64,000 bases of DNA from Pogona vitticeps (GCF_051106095.1 NC_135784.1:149951428-150015427); one strand, 5' to 3'; counted from the first letter of the stretch, positions 1-19,355 are shown. Program-made: numbers and translations. The notes: a model not told the origin generated them from the letters alone.

Positions 1-8163
<8,163 letters not shown>

Positions 8164-8246
8164 CCACCCAGAAAGGGGAACTTTTTGGTGTTACAGAGGA
8201 GAGCAAATTGCAGCTGGCGTTAAAATTTGTACTATTTCTATCAGTT

Positions 8247-8252
8247 AATAAA
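8247..8252 (+). terminator. NACA polyadenylation signal
   Basis: A canonical AATAAA sits 84 bases after the NACA stop codon, implying a very short 3' UTR, as is usual for NACA. Cleavage would be expected roughly 15-25 bases further on. Confidence 0.85.
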
Positions 8253-8289
8253 AGTTGTGGTTTAAAGGGTTCACAGATCTTTATTTTTC

Positions 8290-10086
8290 TTTTTAACAGC
8301 ACATTAAATTCCTCAATACAGTAAAAGTTGTGGTCATTGGTCCAGTTCAGATCATCTGCTGTTGCTTTTGACAGTTTCCTGAGATGCTTCCGGTTCCTTA
8401 AAAATATGCTGGAACGTCAAAGAACTTAGTTCTTCATGTGGGGCTTCAGAGGCACAATGTGTCTTATTCTGTATTCTGGCGGTGGAAATCTGAAACTCAG
8501 TCATAGATATGGTACTTCTACTTTAGACATTTGCTCTTAATGATCTCAGTCAGTACAGACATGATGCTCAGAAAGGTTGCATAACATTCTGCAAGGAACA
8601 GTTTGTCCTCCAGTTTCAGTGAGCAAAGGGAAAATTCTTGTCATTCCTTGTCACTGTTAGTGTACATCCCACATTCATAGGCACAAATGTTACAAACAGT
8701 ACACTCACTGCCTCTTTTTAAAATGTGCTTTCATTTTGTGCATAGCATTATTATGTGTAAGCATTGCCTTTTTCCTTATTCATCTGTTTGTGCAAATTAA
8801 TTCATGGAATGTGGAGTCTTAAGAGAACTGAAACCTTTTCTCCAGGAAAAGCAAGTGGGAGGTGTGCCTCTGAAAGAAAAATAACTGCAGTAGGTACCTC
8901 ACTTAACTCTTCTCTGCTTAAGAATGCTGCCTTCCAAGACTGATTGTCATTTAAACAAATTAGATAGAAATATATGTCAGGGAAAAGACTGTGTTTAAGA
9001 TATTCAGGGAAGCTGGATTTACAAAGGAAGACACAATGTCATTCGGGGTTCAAATTTATATCCCAGTCCTTTTGCCCAGCAAAAGCCTAGCTAATATATG
9101 ACACTAGCTGAAGACATATTTTAGACATTAGTTGATTTAAGAAAATAAGAACCCTGTTTGTGGTCCAGTTGTTACACTATGCTCATATTGTTCCAGATCT
9201 CTTAATATCCCTTTGTGTGTAGTTAAAGACATTTATACCTTTTGGCCCTTATAAAGCACCCTTATAGATGGCTTATGCTTCAGGTTTATTAAACCAATCT
9301 CTTGAAACCTGCTGCTGGTGGGATATCCATTCAAAAAGAAATCAGTACAGTAATATAAAAAGGGGGGTAAAATTTATTAAACAAATGTTTGCCCTCTTTC
9401 CACCCAATATGTGCACTGACATATATGTGGGAAAGGCATGGTCATTTTTTTTAACCCTTCTTAAAGGTGTAATAAAGAATAATACATTCCCAGCCAGGTG
9501 GGGATCTTTTCTTTAATGGTGGGTGTCACTGTGAAGCAAGAAGGTATTAATATAGTTGGGAATCTTGCAAATGTACCCATTTTGAAATGTCCATAATGTG
9601 TATGGGGAGGGAAAAGCAGTGCGAGAATTTGAAACCTCAAGCAGCCCAATTAGCATCAGCCATGTTCAATAGCTGTAGAAGATAATCAATGGGACCAAAA
9701 CCTTGGATGATGATGAGAAAATAAGAATTCCCTGGAGGAAGGGATGATGTTAGCTAGAACCAGTTTAGGAAACACTGAGTTGGCCTCACCATTTTTTTAA
9801 ATGCTTCAGCATGTTTCATATCTTTTCCTGGGTTCTTTCTGTTTTCCTCCACAAAGATTGGCTCCCAGGGTACTTCTTAGATATGGGAACATAACCATCT
9901 AGGCCTTTGCTTCTGTTTTGACACTGTATTGTTAAAGATTATGTCAGCATACTTTTCCTGTTCAACTGAGGAAGGGTCCTGAATGGAAGACTTCCCTGCT
10001 CTTTCTGAGGGCATACTTTGGCCCAGCAACTAGGAAAAAATCTTAAAAGTGATGCAAGCTATACTGTATCTCACAAGCTGAAAATA
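8290..10086. other. Intergenic, no recognised feature
   Basis: Between the NACA 3' end and the second Tc1 element I see no exon, RNA gene or clear repeat. Open frames here are short and match nothing known to me. Confidence 0.6.
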
Positions 10087-11598
10087 CACTGATCAGCCAC
10101 AATGTTAAAACCACTGATGGGTGAAATGAATAGCTTTGATTACATTGTTACAATGGCACCTTCCAAGGGGTAAGATATACAGTATTAGGCAACAAGTGAA
10201 CAGTCAGTTCCTGACTTTCATGGGTTGGAAGCAGGAAATACAGGCAAGCAAAAAGATCTGAATGACTTTGGCAAGGGTGAAATAATGCTGGCTAGACAAC
10301 TGGGTCAGAGCATTTCCAAAAGGGCAAGTCCTGTGGGCTGTTTCCGGTACGTAGTGGTTAGTACCTACCAAAAATGGTGCAAGGAAAGATGACCGGTGCC
10401 AGGTTTGTGGGTGCCCAAGGCTCACTGATCTACCTATGAAGATTCTCAGTCATCCAGGTGAGGTCATCTGGAAGTTGAGTCATTGCAATTGGACTTCTTT
10501 CATATTAGGTTGAAATATTTTGCTACTCATCCAAGTAGCTTCTTCAATCCGAGACAAGGTGTCTATCTAACAAGCCTATTCAGACCAGGGGGAAGTGAAA
10601 CCAACATGGAGGATATATCAGGGGTCTCATACCAGTTCTCAAACTGAAGAAGCAACTTGGATTAGTAGTGAAACGTTTCAACCTAATAAAGAAGTCAAAT
10701 TGTCATGACTCAACTTCCCGATAAGGTTCACTGATGCATGTGGAAAGCAAAGGCCATATGGTCCAATCACACAGAAGAGCTACTTTAGCTCAAATGGCTA
10801 AAAAACTTAATGGTGGCCATGATAGAAAGGTGTCAGAACACACATTGCATAAGAATTGCCTGTGTACGGGGCTGTGGAGCTGCAGACAGGTCAGAATGCG
10901 CATTATAAGGGGTCACTGCCAGAAGCACCTACAATGGGGATATGAGTGTCAGAACTGGACCATGGAGCAATGAAAAAGGTTGCCTGATCTGATTAATCAT
11001 GTTTTCTTTTAGGTCAGGTGGATGGCCAGATACATGTATATCGTTTATGTGGGAAAGATAAGGCAGCAGGATGCACTATGGGAAGACAGCAGGCCGGCAG
11101 AGGCAATGTTTTACTCTGGGTTATGTCCTGCTGGGAAACCTTGGGTCCTGGCATTCATGTGGATGTTATTTTGACATGTATCACCTACCTAGAGATTGTT
11201 GCAGACCACATACACCTCATAATGGCAATGGTGTTCCCTGAGGGCAATGGCCTCTTTCAGCAGGATAATGCACCCTGCCACACTGCAAAAATGTTTCAGG
11301 AATGGTTAGAATAACATGACAAAGAGTTCAAAGTGTTGCCTTGGCCTTCAAATTCCTCACATCTCTTAATTGCAGATTTATGGCGTATGCTGAACACCAA
11401 ATCCAATCCATGGAGGCCACACCTCACAACTTGCAGTTTTAAAGGATCTATTGCTAATGTCTTGGTGCCAGATACCGTAGGACAAATTCAGGGGGCTTGT
11501 GGTGTCTATATCTTGACATATCAGTTGTTTTTGCAATAGGAGGGAGACCTACCTACACAATGTTAGGCAGGTGGTCTTAATGTTGTGATTCTTCAGTG
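10087..11598 (+). mobile_element. Second Tc1-like DNA transposon, decayed, carrying a nested insertion
   Basis: The ends read cactgatcagccacaat and the inverse (ttcagtg at 11592-11598), bounded by TA at 10085-10086 and 11599-11600. The sequence follows a Tc1 lineage familiar from fish genomes, on the + strand. Transposase remnants are visible at 10734-10973 and 11018-11314; the latter contains NGLFQQDNAPCHTAK, the second catalytic Asp region. A stop follows EWLE, and the expected third acidic residue region ([11 protein letters not shown] in relatives) is degraded to SSHLLIADLW. Without the nested 306-bp insertion it is about 1.2 kb. It is clearly distinct from the element at 2723-4332. Confidence 0.92.
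10430..10735. mobile_element. Inverted-repeat insertion inside the Tc1 element
   Basis: A 306-bp insertion interrupts the transposon and is bounded by a perfect 8-bp duplication tcactgat (10422-10429; 10728-10735). Its two halves are imperfect reverse complements: agttgagtcat...aagtagcttcttcaa on the left mirrors ttgcttcttcag-type sequence read from gaagaagcaacttggat to catgactcaact on the right. The left end extends about 30 bases further than the right. An 8-bp duplication suggests hAT, but the sequence is also found at the 3' ends of other repeat families, so the family is left open. It is younger than the host transposon. Confidence 0.75.
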
Positions 11599-11843
11599 TA
11601 AGAGTCCTCTTATATTTTAGGAGAGTCTTAGCCTTAATGTTTGCAAGCACTTTGTACAGAATTAGTAGGGACTCCCTCATTCTGAGAAGCTTGATTCTAT
11701 TTTATGAGTTTTTGACAATCCTACCGCAGAAATCAAAACTGGACATTATTAAATGACAAGGTAATGACAGCTTGAATTGTGAAAATTGGCTTCACTTGTT
11801 AATTGCCCTTAAGATCACTGACTTCCAAAAACATCCTTTAATC

Positions 11844-12294
11844 CAGTGGTCCCAAACCTTTTTTTGAGTTGTGGATGGGTTCGAGGGGGTGGGGTCCATT
11901 TGGGGGGGGAAACCACCTGCACTCGTGGAGGGGAGGGAGTGCGCTCATGGAGGTGTGGGGCACGCTTGCAGAGGGGTGTGCTCGTGTTAAGGGGGCGGAA
12001 TGTGCTCACACGCATAGAAGTGGCCCGTGCTTTTGGAGGGGCAGGGCGAGCTCGCATGCATGTGCAAAGGGGTGGGGTGCACTCACTGAGGGGAGGGGCA
12101 TGTTCCTGGAGGGGAGGGGCAAGTTCGCACACGTGCACGAAGGGGTGGGGCACGCTCAGGGAGGGGAGTGCTCATGGGTGGGTGGGGTACCCATATGTGT
12201 GGGGGGGGAGTGTGTGCGGGGGGCGAGATCTGTCTCCACGGCCCAGTCCTGCCATGGCACAGACTGGCACTGGGTCGGGGATTTGAGACCCCTG
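11844..12294. mobile_element. hAT-type MITE expanded by a G-rich array
   Basis: The ends are cagtggtcccaaacct and the inverse-like gatttgagacccctg, flanked by a perfect 8-bp duplication ctttaatc (11836-11843; 12295-12302). The 451-bp interior is extremely G-rich on the + strand and built of degenerate units of roughly 30-40 bases around ggggagggg-tgcgctc-tggagg. Long open frames crossing it on both strands come from this composition and are not genes. Confidence 0.85.
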
Positions 12295-12649
12295 CTTTAA
12301 TCTAATTGGAATGGGAATTTGTAAGTACTTTAAGGTGAATAATACTTAATTGCTCAAACAATGTCATTACAGTATTTTGTTTTGCTCTGAGGATCTGTTC
12401 CTTTTTGGCCACTTAGCTGACTGTCAGACACAGCAAAATTACTCAATAGAGAAACATTAACAAGATGTGCATGTAATCAATTATGCTTTTCACCCGGGGG
12501 CGGGCAAAAAACAGGTATAATGAGCTGCTGGGTCTCATTCTCTTACTATTAATTAATTTAAATTAGATTCAATTGAAAAAGATTGTCTAGCTTAGTTAAT
12601 AAAGAAATCTTAAGAGATTGGTTTAAATTAGATAATTATTTAAAATACA

Positions 12650-13170
12650 TATGCTGCCTTTCTCCTAAATTATCTAAGGCAGCTTACAGTATTAAAACAA
12701 AGTTACAAGCTAAACAATAAATACTTTTAAAATATTGCAATAAAAAGATCATGTAAAAAGGCATAAATAAGAACAATATTGAAAACACAAGTAAAACAAC
12801 CGAATAAAATAACCCCTTTAAGAATTTCCCTTCGTCAACCAATAATTTAGAAGAAAGCCTACCTGAAGAGAAAGGTCTTTGCTTGCAGAAGGACAGCAAA
12901 GATGGGGCCAGTCTGGCCTCCTGTGGGAGGGAGTTTCAAAGTTTGGGAGCAGCAAAAGAGAGGACCCTCTCCTGTGGCCCCACCAAATGCACCTGTGAAG
13001 GTGGTGAGACCAAGAGAAAGGCTTTCCATGATTATAACACTTGAGCAGGCATGTAGAGGGAGATGTGGTCCTTGAGATAGCTTGGGCCCAGCAGTTGTAT
13101 GTAGGTGTTAAATAGCATAGGGGACACAGACCAAAGACCATGGCCCTCCAGCACCAGGTTTATGGCTAGA
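12650..13170 (-). mobile_element. LINE-derived 3' fragment (L2/CR1-like), antisense
   Basis: Starts with a tail-like stretch (atgctgcctttctcc ... aaggcagcttacag) and continues through an A/T-rich part to a conserved block containing ctgtgggagggagtttcaaag and gagatagcttgggcccagcag. The same block type recurs at 50940-51210. It is a known kind of interspersed amniote repeat; I place it near L2/CR1 without certainty. No intact frame. Confidence 0.6.
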
Positions 13171-13616
13171 GTTCTCCCAAGCATCTGTGTTTATCTTAGC
13201 TTGATATCAACCACTTTGGTTAAAAAATAACAACAAAAAACAGTGGTTAAGACAACAAAATAAAACATGCACTAAAACCAGAGTTCGTCTTTCTGTTTTC
13301 GCTTGGCCTTCTGATAGTCAGTCCTAGAGCAGATACTTTTCACTTTTTCCAAATAAGTTCCTTCTTTGACAAAAGCTTTCATTAGTCCCCTGATGTTTAA
13401 CATCCTCACAGATAGTGCTGATAGTCATGTCTCTTTGCCTGTGAAGCTACAGCCAACAGGAGCAGAAGTCAGGTTCAGAGGAAATTTAATTTTTGTTGTT
13501 GTTTAGTCGTTAAGTCATGTCTGACTCTTTGTGACCCCATGGACCAGAGCACGCCAGGCCCTCCCGTCTTCCTCTGCCTCCCGGAGTTGGGTCAAATTCA
13601 TGTTGGTAGCTTAGTT

Positions 13617-13752
13617 CACTGGTTCTTAACCTTGGGTTACTCAGGAGTTTTGGACTGCAACTCCCAGAAGCCTTCACCACCAACTGTGCTGGCTGGGGTT
13701 TCTGGGAGTTGCAGTTCAAAAACATCCGAGTAACAAAGGTTAAGAACCACCG
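13617..13752. mobile_element. hAT-type MITE nested in BovB
   Basis: A 136-bp palindromic MITE (cactggttcttaacct ... ggttaagaaccaccg) flanked by an 8-bp duplication with one mismatch (gcttagtt 13609-13616; gcttagat 13753-13760). Same family as 1127-1256. It sits inside BovB sequence that is contiguous on both sides, so it inserted after the BovB. Confidence 0.88.
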
Positions 13753-13800
13753 GCTTAGATGACACTGTCCAACCATCTCATCCTCTGTTGTCCCCTTCTC

Positions 13801-14205
13801 TTATTTATTTATTTATTCGTTCGATTTCTATCCCAACCAAAGTCTACTCCAGGAGGGTTCCATCAAACATTATAAGCTAAAATTGTTAAAAACAATTAAA
13901 AATAATTTTAAACAATAGTAGTTAGTAATGCTTAGTAGTGTTCAAGATGGGAAAGCAGAAAATTATAGTAAAAATAAAGTCAAGTATTGACAGGAGGGAA
14001 GGCCTGCCGAAAGAGCCGAGTTTTTAATTGGCACTTTAAAACACCCAGCGAGGGAGCCGGGCGAATCACTGATGGGAGGTTATTCCGGAGCCAAGGAGCC
14101 ACTGCCGAGAAGGCGCGGTTTCTTGTTCTTTCTCTCCGGGCCTCTCTTGGCGTTAGGCCCCTCAACCGTCTGACAGAGTAGCGGTAGTACAGGTATAACA
14201 CCAGG
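13801..14205 (-). mobile_element. L2 LINE 3' end nested in BovB
   Basis: The minus strand encodes the L2 ORF2 C-terminus (VRRLRGLTPREARRERTRN ... LKTRLFRQAFPP, 14201-13980), followed by the A/T-rich 3' UTR and a (TTAT)n tail at 13801-13817. The same subfamily occurs at 25345-25880, including the matching 3' UTR (cttgactttatttttac-like). 5'-truncated. Confidence 0.88.
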
Positions 14206-14807
14206 GGGCGATAACCAAAAGAATCTTCCCTGAGATGATGAAGACGCCAAGCACCAGAGTAGTGTCGATAGCAGATATTGTATTATTTACAGAATATACA
14301 GGTATATTTACAGCTAAGTCTTTGTTCTCAGTTCCACAGTAATGCACAACAGTTTCCACAGAGTTTAGTGCATATATCAGAGTCAATGTCCAGTAAATAA
14401 GTTCAGTAGTCGTATACCGTACATTCCATCCAAATAGCCAGAGTTCCTCTTCAATACCAAGCACGTAGACACGGCTTACTCCAGGATTCTCAGGCACAGG
14501 AACACAACGACTTTTTTCCATGAACACACCAACAGCATCACCAACAACAACCCACAGATTGTGTGTGCTTGTGCTGCTAGTTTTATCCCAGTATTGTCCA
14601 ATCATATGATTGCATTCACAGCTGTAACAATCACCTCAGCTGTATATATTCAAGCTTTGCTTTACTTTTACAATACTGATCCTGACAATACTTATTGTCA
14701 TATTACAAAACTTGATTTAGCAATTCTATCCAGGTTTAGCCCAAACCTGTCACCGTCCCTTCTGGCTATGGCAAGTGATTCGGGTAGATCTAGGTGGGAG
14801 AAGGCGG
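14206..14807. other. Unclassified inserted segment within BovB
   Basis: About 600 bases between the L2 piece and the point where BovB resumes. There is a CCAAT-like motif and a TATA-like tgtatatattcaag on the + strand near 14600-14655, which gives it a faint resemblance to a long terminal repeat, but no paired ends or internal genes are visible. Family not established. Confidence 0.3.
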
Positions 14808-15330
14808 TCTTACCCTCACACATTCCCAACATCAGCATCTTTTCCAGGGAGTCTTCTCATCTCGTGAGATGGCCAAAGTATTGGAGCCTCAGCTTCAGGA
14901 TCTGTCCTTCCAGGGAGCACTGTGGCTTGATTTCCTTCAGAACGGATAGGTTTGTTCTCCTTGCAGTCCAGGGAACTCTCAAGAGTCTCCTCCAGCACCA
15001 CAATTCAAAAGCATAAATTCTTTGGTGGTCAGCCTTCTTTATGGTCCAGCTCTCACTTACATACATCGGGACTGGAAAAACCATAGCTTTGACTATGCAG
15101 ACCTTTCTCAGCAAGGTGATGTCTCTGCTTTTTAAGATGCTGTCTAAGTTTGTCATCGCTTTCCTCCCAAGAAGCAGGCGTCTTTTAAGTTTGTGGCTGC
15201 TGTCACCATCTGCAGTGATCATGGAGCCCAAGAAAGTAAAATCTGTCACTGCCTCCATATCTTCCCCTTCTATTTGCCAGGAGGTGATGGGGCCAGTGGC
15301 CATGATCTTAGTTTGGAAGTTTCACTAGAG

Positions 15331-16500
15331 CTCAGCAATTCCTCCATATGTTTGTTCAGCAAGCTAAATAGGTGGGAAAGAAATCATATTAAACCACCAC
15401 CACCACCACCACGCTTCCTCCTTCCAACCAATATTTCTCACTGCTTCTTTTATTTTATACCACTTAGGCTACAGACTTGCAGAATGGGCTCTACCACGAG
15501 GCTGAAAGAGCCAGTCACCTCAGGCAGCAGAGCTTAGGTGCTACAGAGAAAATATGAAGAGCCATCTCTGCTGTCTGCTTTGCTGGAGGACATGGCTGTG
15601 CCTTCAAGGCAGCCTGCTAGCTTGTTTTCCTCAGGTATAGCGATCATCCATGATGAAGCAAGGTTCAACTGCCAGTGCAATTCCAGTGTCTTCGGGGGGG
15701 GGGGTCCAAGTGATGGAGAACTGCCTCATCCATCTTGACGCAGCAAAATGTCTTTGGATCGTGCCTGAATGCTATGCCCACAGGCCTGAGACCAACTCAT
15801 TGCAGTGAGGAGATATTTTTAGATCACACTGTTGATGTACTTATAGTCAGTGGGAAGTGTTGAGGAACATTGCCTCCAAGTGTGGGGAGCAGTCTAGGTT
15901 ACCAGAATTTGTTGGTAAGCCCCCACATACACCCAATACTTGGCAGTGCCAGTGGTAGAAGCCACTGTTGTGTTCCAAGACTGGTTAAAAGAAGAGTGTG
16001 AGAAATTGCTTGGAAGAAGAATGCATATTGACATGCTAAAGCCCAGAGCATAATCCTATCACTGCTCCATTACGAATGGCACAGCTTCTTGTTATACTAA
16101 TTTTTCATAAAACAACAACTTTCCTTGAGTGTGGGGTGCTGCTAACGGGACAATTACTGGTAAAATGGGCACACAATCCAATCATATTCTTTACACTCAC
16201 CATATTTTATTTTCGGTGCCTTTCAGACAAAGGTTGTGCTGGGGGTACTATTGCCGTTTCTCCTTAAGACATGCTGAATACAGTTATACCCTCAGAAGTG
16301 GCCGTGGCTGCCTGTTAAGGCAGCAAGAAATCCACTCAGGCAGTCACTGGCTTGAATCCACCCATCATCAATGAAAATAATATATAAGCAAGTAGCAACA
16401 AGAAGCAAGGAATTCCGTATTGAAGTCTCCAACGCAGGAACAAGTTAGGCATGAGAAACTGCTAATTCAGAGCCACAGCCTTTGAGCATTTTTATTGTAT
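15331..16500. other. Intergenic, no recognised gene
   Basis: Contains a short (CCA)n run at 15393-15412 and an 11-base G run near 15692. Part of the right half could be upstream, strongly decayed L2 sequence, but I cannot show that. Confidence 0.5.
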
Positions 16501-16509
16501 GCTCAGCAA

Positions 16510-18147
16510 CGCAAGTGTTTCGATGTCCTTTCATTTACCATTTTTAGTGTATGTGTTTGCTCCTATTCTGTGGCACTGGCAGCCACAAAGAAGTACTGTA
16601 ATTATTCTCTGCCACCATTGCGTCTGCACAGATTCATCCAGCAGAGTTCTTTAGAATGGTCAAGGGCCTTTTATATGCAGGCCTGCAGAAAGAGAATGCA
16701 GCTGCACTGTAGCTCACTGTGAAGTATTTGCACTATACTTTGCAAGCAAAAATCGCTTGGATCCACTCGGACTTGGATGCTGCAGTTGATACAAGTCCTG
16801 TGGATGCAACTACAGGGCCTGCTTGTCCTGTGCTAATGGATACATTTCCGTTTTCGCAGCCTATGCTATATAACAAGGGTCTCCAAACTTTTCACATGGA
16901 GGACCACATAATATATTTGCAATATTTTTGAAGGCCAAAGGAGCATGCATGTACGTGCACACTCCAGCCAGCACACCTGCACTCGCACCCGCACACACGG
17001 ACGACCCAGATAAAAAGGCCAGGTAGGCCAGATGTGTCCTGTGGACCATACTTTGGAGACCCCTGCTATATAACATCTACATGAAACCACTGGGATTGCC
17101 TCGAGTTTTGGGGTTCAGTGTCACCAGTGTGTGGATGAAACCAAATGCTATCTTACCTTTCCATCTAAATCCAAGGAAGTCGTTTCAGCTTCAGATCAGT
17201 GACTGGTGTTAGTAGTGGACTGAATCAGATTGAATAAACTGAAATTTAATCCAGACAAAATAGAGCTGTTCCTGGTCAGTCAAGGCAAATCAGGAAATAG
17301 GGATCCAGCCTGTGCTGGATGGGGTTACACTCCCTCTGGAAAAATAGATGTGCAACATGGGGGTGCTCCTGGATTTGTTTCTGAGCCTGGAAGCCCAGGT
17401 TTCAGTGTGGCCAGGAGTGCCTTTGCACAGATAAAATTAGTACACCAGCTGTCCCTGTTCCTGGAGAGGTCTGATCTGGCCAGGGTGATACATGCCTTAG
17501 TCATATGCCAGCTAGATAACTGTAACAGGCTCTACATTAGGCTATTTCTATAAAATGTAAGGAAACTTTAGCAGGTCCAAACCGTGGCAACCAGATTGCT
17601 AATGGGCTGGTCAGAAAACCCCCTCGTTACAGCAGTTCCACTGGCTGCCTATCTGTGAGCATAATTTACAGTTCTAGTTTTAATCTAGAGCCCTGAACAG
17701 CTTGGGCCCAAGCTGTCTCAAAGACCACCTCTCCCTTTATGAGCCTGCCCAGCTGTTAAAATAATCAGCAGAGGCCTTTCTCCTAATCCCGCCACCTTCA
17801 CAGTCAGTCGGATGGGGACACAGGAGAGTGTCTTCTCTGTTGCTGCTCCCAGACTTTGGAACTCCCTCCCACAGGCTTTGCTGTCCTTCCCTAAGCAGGG
17901 GGAGACCTTTCTCTTCAAACCTCCTTTCCTTTAATTGCTAGCTACCTCAGTGGAGTTTTCTAATAAGATTGTTTTTCTTCACTGCTTGGAATGTTTTGAT
18001 GTTTACTTTGGTTACTTTTTTTCATGTGGCATTTGTTTGATTCTTTCAATATTATAATCTCACTGTCGTTGGCTTTAGTCTTTTAATGTTGGAAATCACC
18101 TTGGGTCCTTTAAGAAAAGCGGGATAAAAACAAATTAATAAATATTC
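16510..18147 (+). mobile_element. L2 LINE, ORF2 C-terminal half and 3' tail
   Basis: Fragments of L2 ORF2 are readable on the + strand: FASK-IAWIHSDLDAAVDTS near 16740, LKFNPDKIELFLVSQGKSG (17236 on) and DLARVIHALVICQLDNCN (to about 17530). Later sequence preserves the endings LWNSLP-like and a 3' UTR ending gcgggataaaaacaaattaataaat at about 18147. Several frameshifts and stops separate the pieces. A hAT MITE sits at 16874-17065. The 5' limit is approximate. Confidence 0.8.
16874..17065. mobile_element. hAT-type MITE (second family) nested in L2
   Basis: 192-bp element with ends caagggtctccaaac and tttggagacccctg, flanked by a perfect 8-bp duplication ctatataa (16866-16873; 17066-17073). 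The interior has a CA/GC-rich stretch (gcacactccagccagcacac). A shorter copy is at 21793-21910. Confidence 0.9.
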
Positions 18148-18610
18148 CGGGATGCATGTTTCTCTCTTCAAATCTGATGGGATTTCTGGTTTAAATTACA
18201 ACAGGGACATCTCTATTTCCAGCTGTGATATACGAGTTTGTTTGGTGCGTGTTTAGACGAAGGCTTCAGAGGTGGAGTAGAATACGTAATTATCAGGCTG
18301 TAATTATTCTTTTGCTGAAGTCTTGATGGTTTTGCGCTCTTTTTGATATAAAGGTTAATGTACAATAAATAATACTCGTTAGTCTTGAAGGCGCCAGAAA
18401 TTATGTGATGGGCCTCCCGATCCTGTAAATGCCTACTCGGAAATAATCTTCCTTCTGTCCAAAGAGGCTTACATCACGATAATATACAGTCAACTGCTTT
18501 GCGAGGCTGAATGTCCAGAAACACCTCAAAAACGAAACCCTGGGAAGGGACAAGAGCAGCGAGCTACTACCTGAAATGTGTTCGCGAAGGCTTTCACGGC
18601 CGTGATCTAA

Positions 18611-18682
18611 TAGTTGTTGTGAGTTTTTCGGGCTTTTTTGGCCGTATCACGGCCAAAGAGCCCGCAAAACCCACAACAACCA
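18611..18682. repeat. Inverted repeat upstream of PTGES3 promoter
   Basis: Two arms of about 36 bases face each other with almost no spacer (tagttgttgtgagttttt ... ggccgt against atcacggcc ... acccacaacaacca). The sequence belongs to an interspersed repeat common in squamates (gctttcacggccgtgatct, gggctctttggccgtg type). It could form a stable hairpin just upstream of the CpG-rich region. Confidence 0.75.
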
Positions 18683-18689
18683 TACTACC

Positions 18690-19355
18690 TGAAAGCTCGG
18701 CTGCCATTACTGCGCATGCGTCTGAGGGGGCTCGGACGGTTAAAAAACCCCAGACAGAGCGAGAACATGCGCGAAAGATGGTGGTACGCATGCGCTGCTG
18801 TGTGGGCGAAGGTATCGGGTGGAGGAGGAGCGGAAAGAATAGAAAAGCTTTCGAGAAGGATAGAACTTGCGCGAAGGATGGTATTACGCGTGCGCAGTGC
18901 GAATAGAGGGAGGGAGAGAGAAAGAAAGAAAGATGCGCTTGCGCGCCAGGAAGACATCTGGCTGCTTTTGGTATGTGTGCCGTTGAGGACGGCGAGGCGG
19001 TAAGGGTGGTGGTGAGTAGTGCGCATGCGTTCTTTCCAGCTTCTGGCTAGAGAGAACCCAGTGAAAGAAGGGAGGGGTGGGCATTTTGCTGCGTCACCAG
19101 CCGCCTGGAAGCCGCCGTTACTGGAGAAGGAGCGAGCGAGCGAGAGAGCGCGCGCGCGTGGTGCTTTGTGGGTAGCAGGCCTCAGCCTCCGAGCCCCTGA
19201 GAAGGGACTGTCGCCGCCGCTGCCGCCTGTTCCTCGCCCTTGGCAAGAGACCTTCTGTGTCGCCTCAGATTTCTCGGAGCGCCCCCCCCCCCGGAGAGAC
19301 GGGAAGAAGGAAGAGAGGACGAGCCGGAATAGCCCCAGCTAATACCGTTCGCCAT
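18690..19355 (+). promoter_or_regulatory. PTGES3: PTGES3 CpG-rich promoter and 5' UTR exon
   Basis: CpG-dense sequence unlike the surrounding AT-rich DNA. NRF-1-like palindromes tgcgcatgcg occur at 18711-18720 and 19020-19029. A 32-bp module holding an NRF-1-like site, a YY1-like aagatgg/aggatgg core and a second NRF-1-like site is present twice, exactly 100 bases apart (18764-18795 and 18864-18895, 27 of 32 bases equal). No TATA box is evident. The first exon ends at 19355 with a perfect donor gtgagt; its start is probably between about 19100 and 19200 but cannot be fixed by eye. A broad housekeeping-type promoter is inferred. Confidence 0.75.

Larger units (their letters stand above)
13493..15330 (-). 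mobile_element. RTE-BovB LINE, 3' portion, interrupted
   Basis: The minus strand encodes the C-terminal part of BovB ORF2, for example MATGPITSWQIEGEDMEAV, TDFTFLGSMITADGDSSHK and ELWCWRRLLRVPWTARR (15303-14857). The 3' end lies near 13493 (inverse of gtttagtcgttaagtcatg). The copy is 5'-truncated, split by about 1 kb of later sequence (13801-14807), and carries a hAT MITE at 13617-13752. The frame is broken at the insertions. BovB is abundant in squamates and is thought to have spread between vertebrates by horizontal transfer. Confidence 0.93.

Noticed and set aside
11846-12300. Frames of 110-146 codons rich in Gly, Arg and Pro
   Set aside because: Compositional product of the G-rich array in a hAT MITE.
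14857-15303. 148-codon minus-strand frame
   Set aside because: It is BovB ORF2 C-terminus, not a cellular gene.
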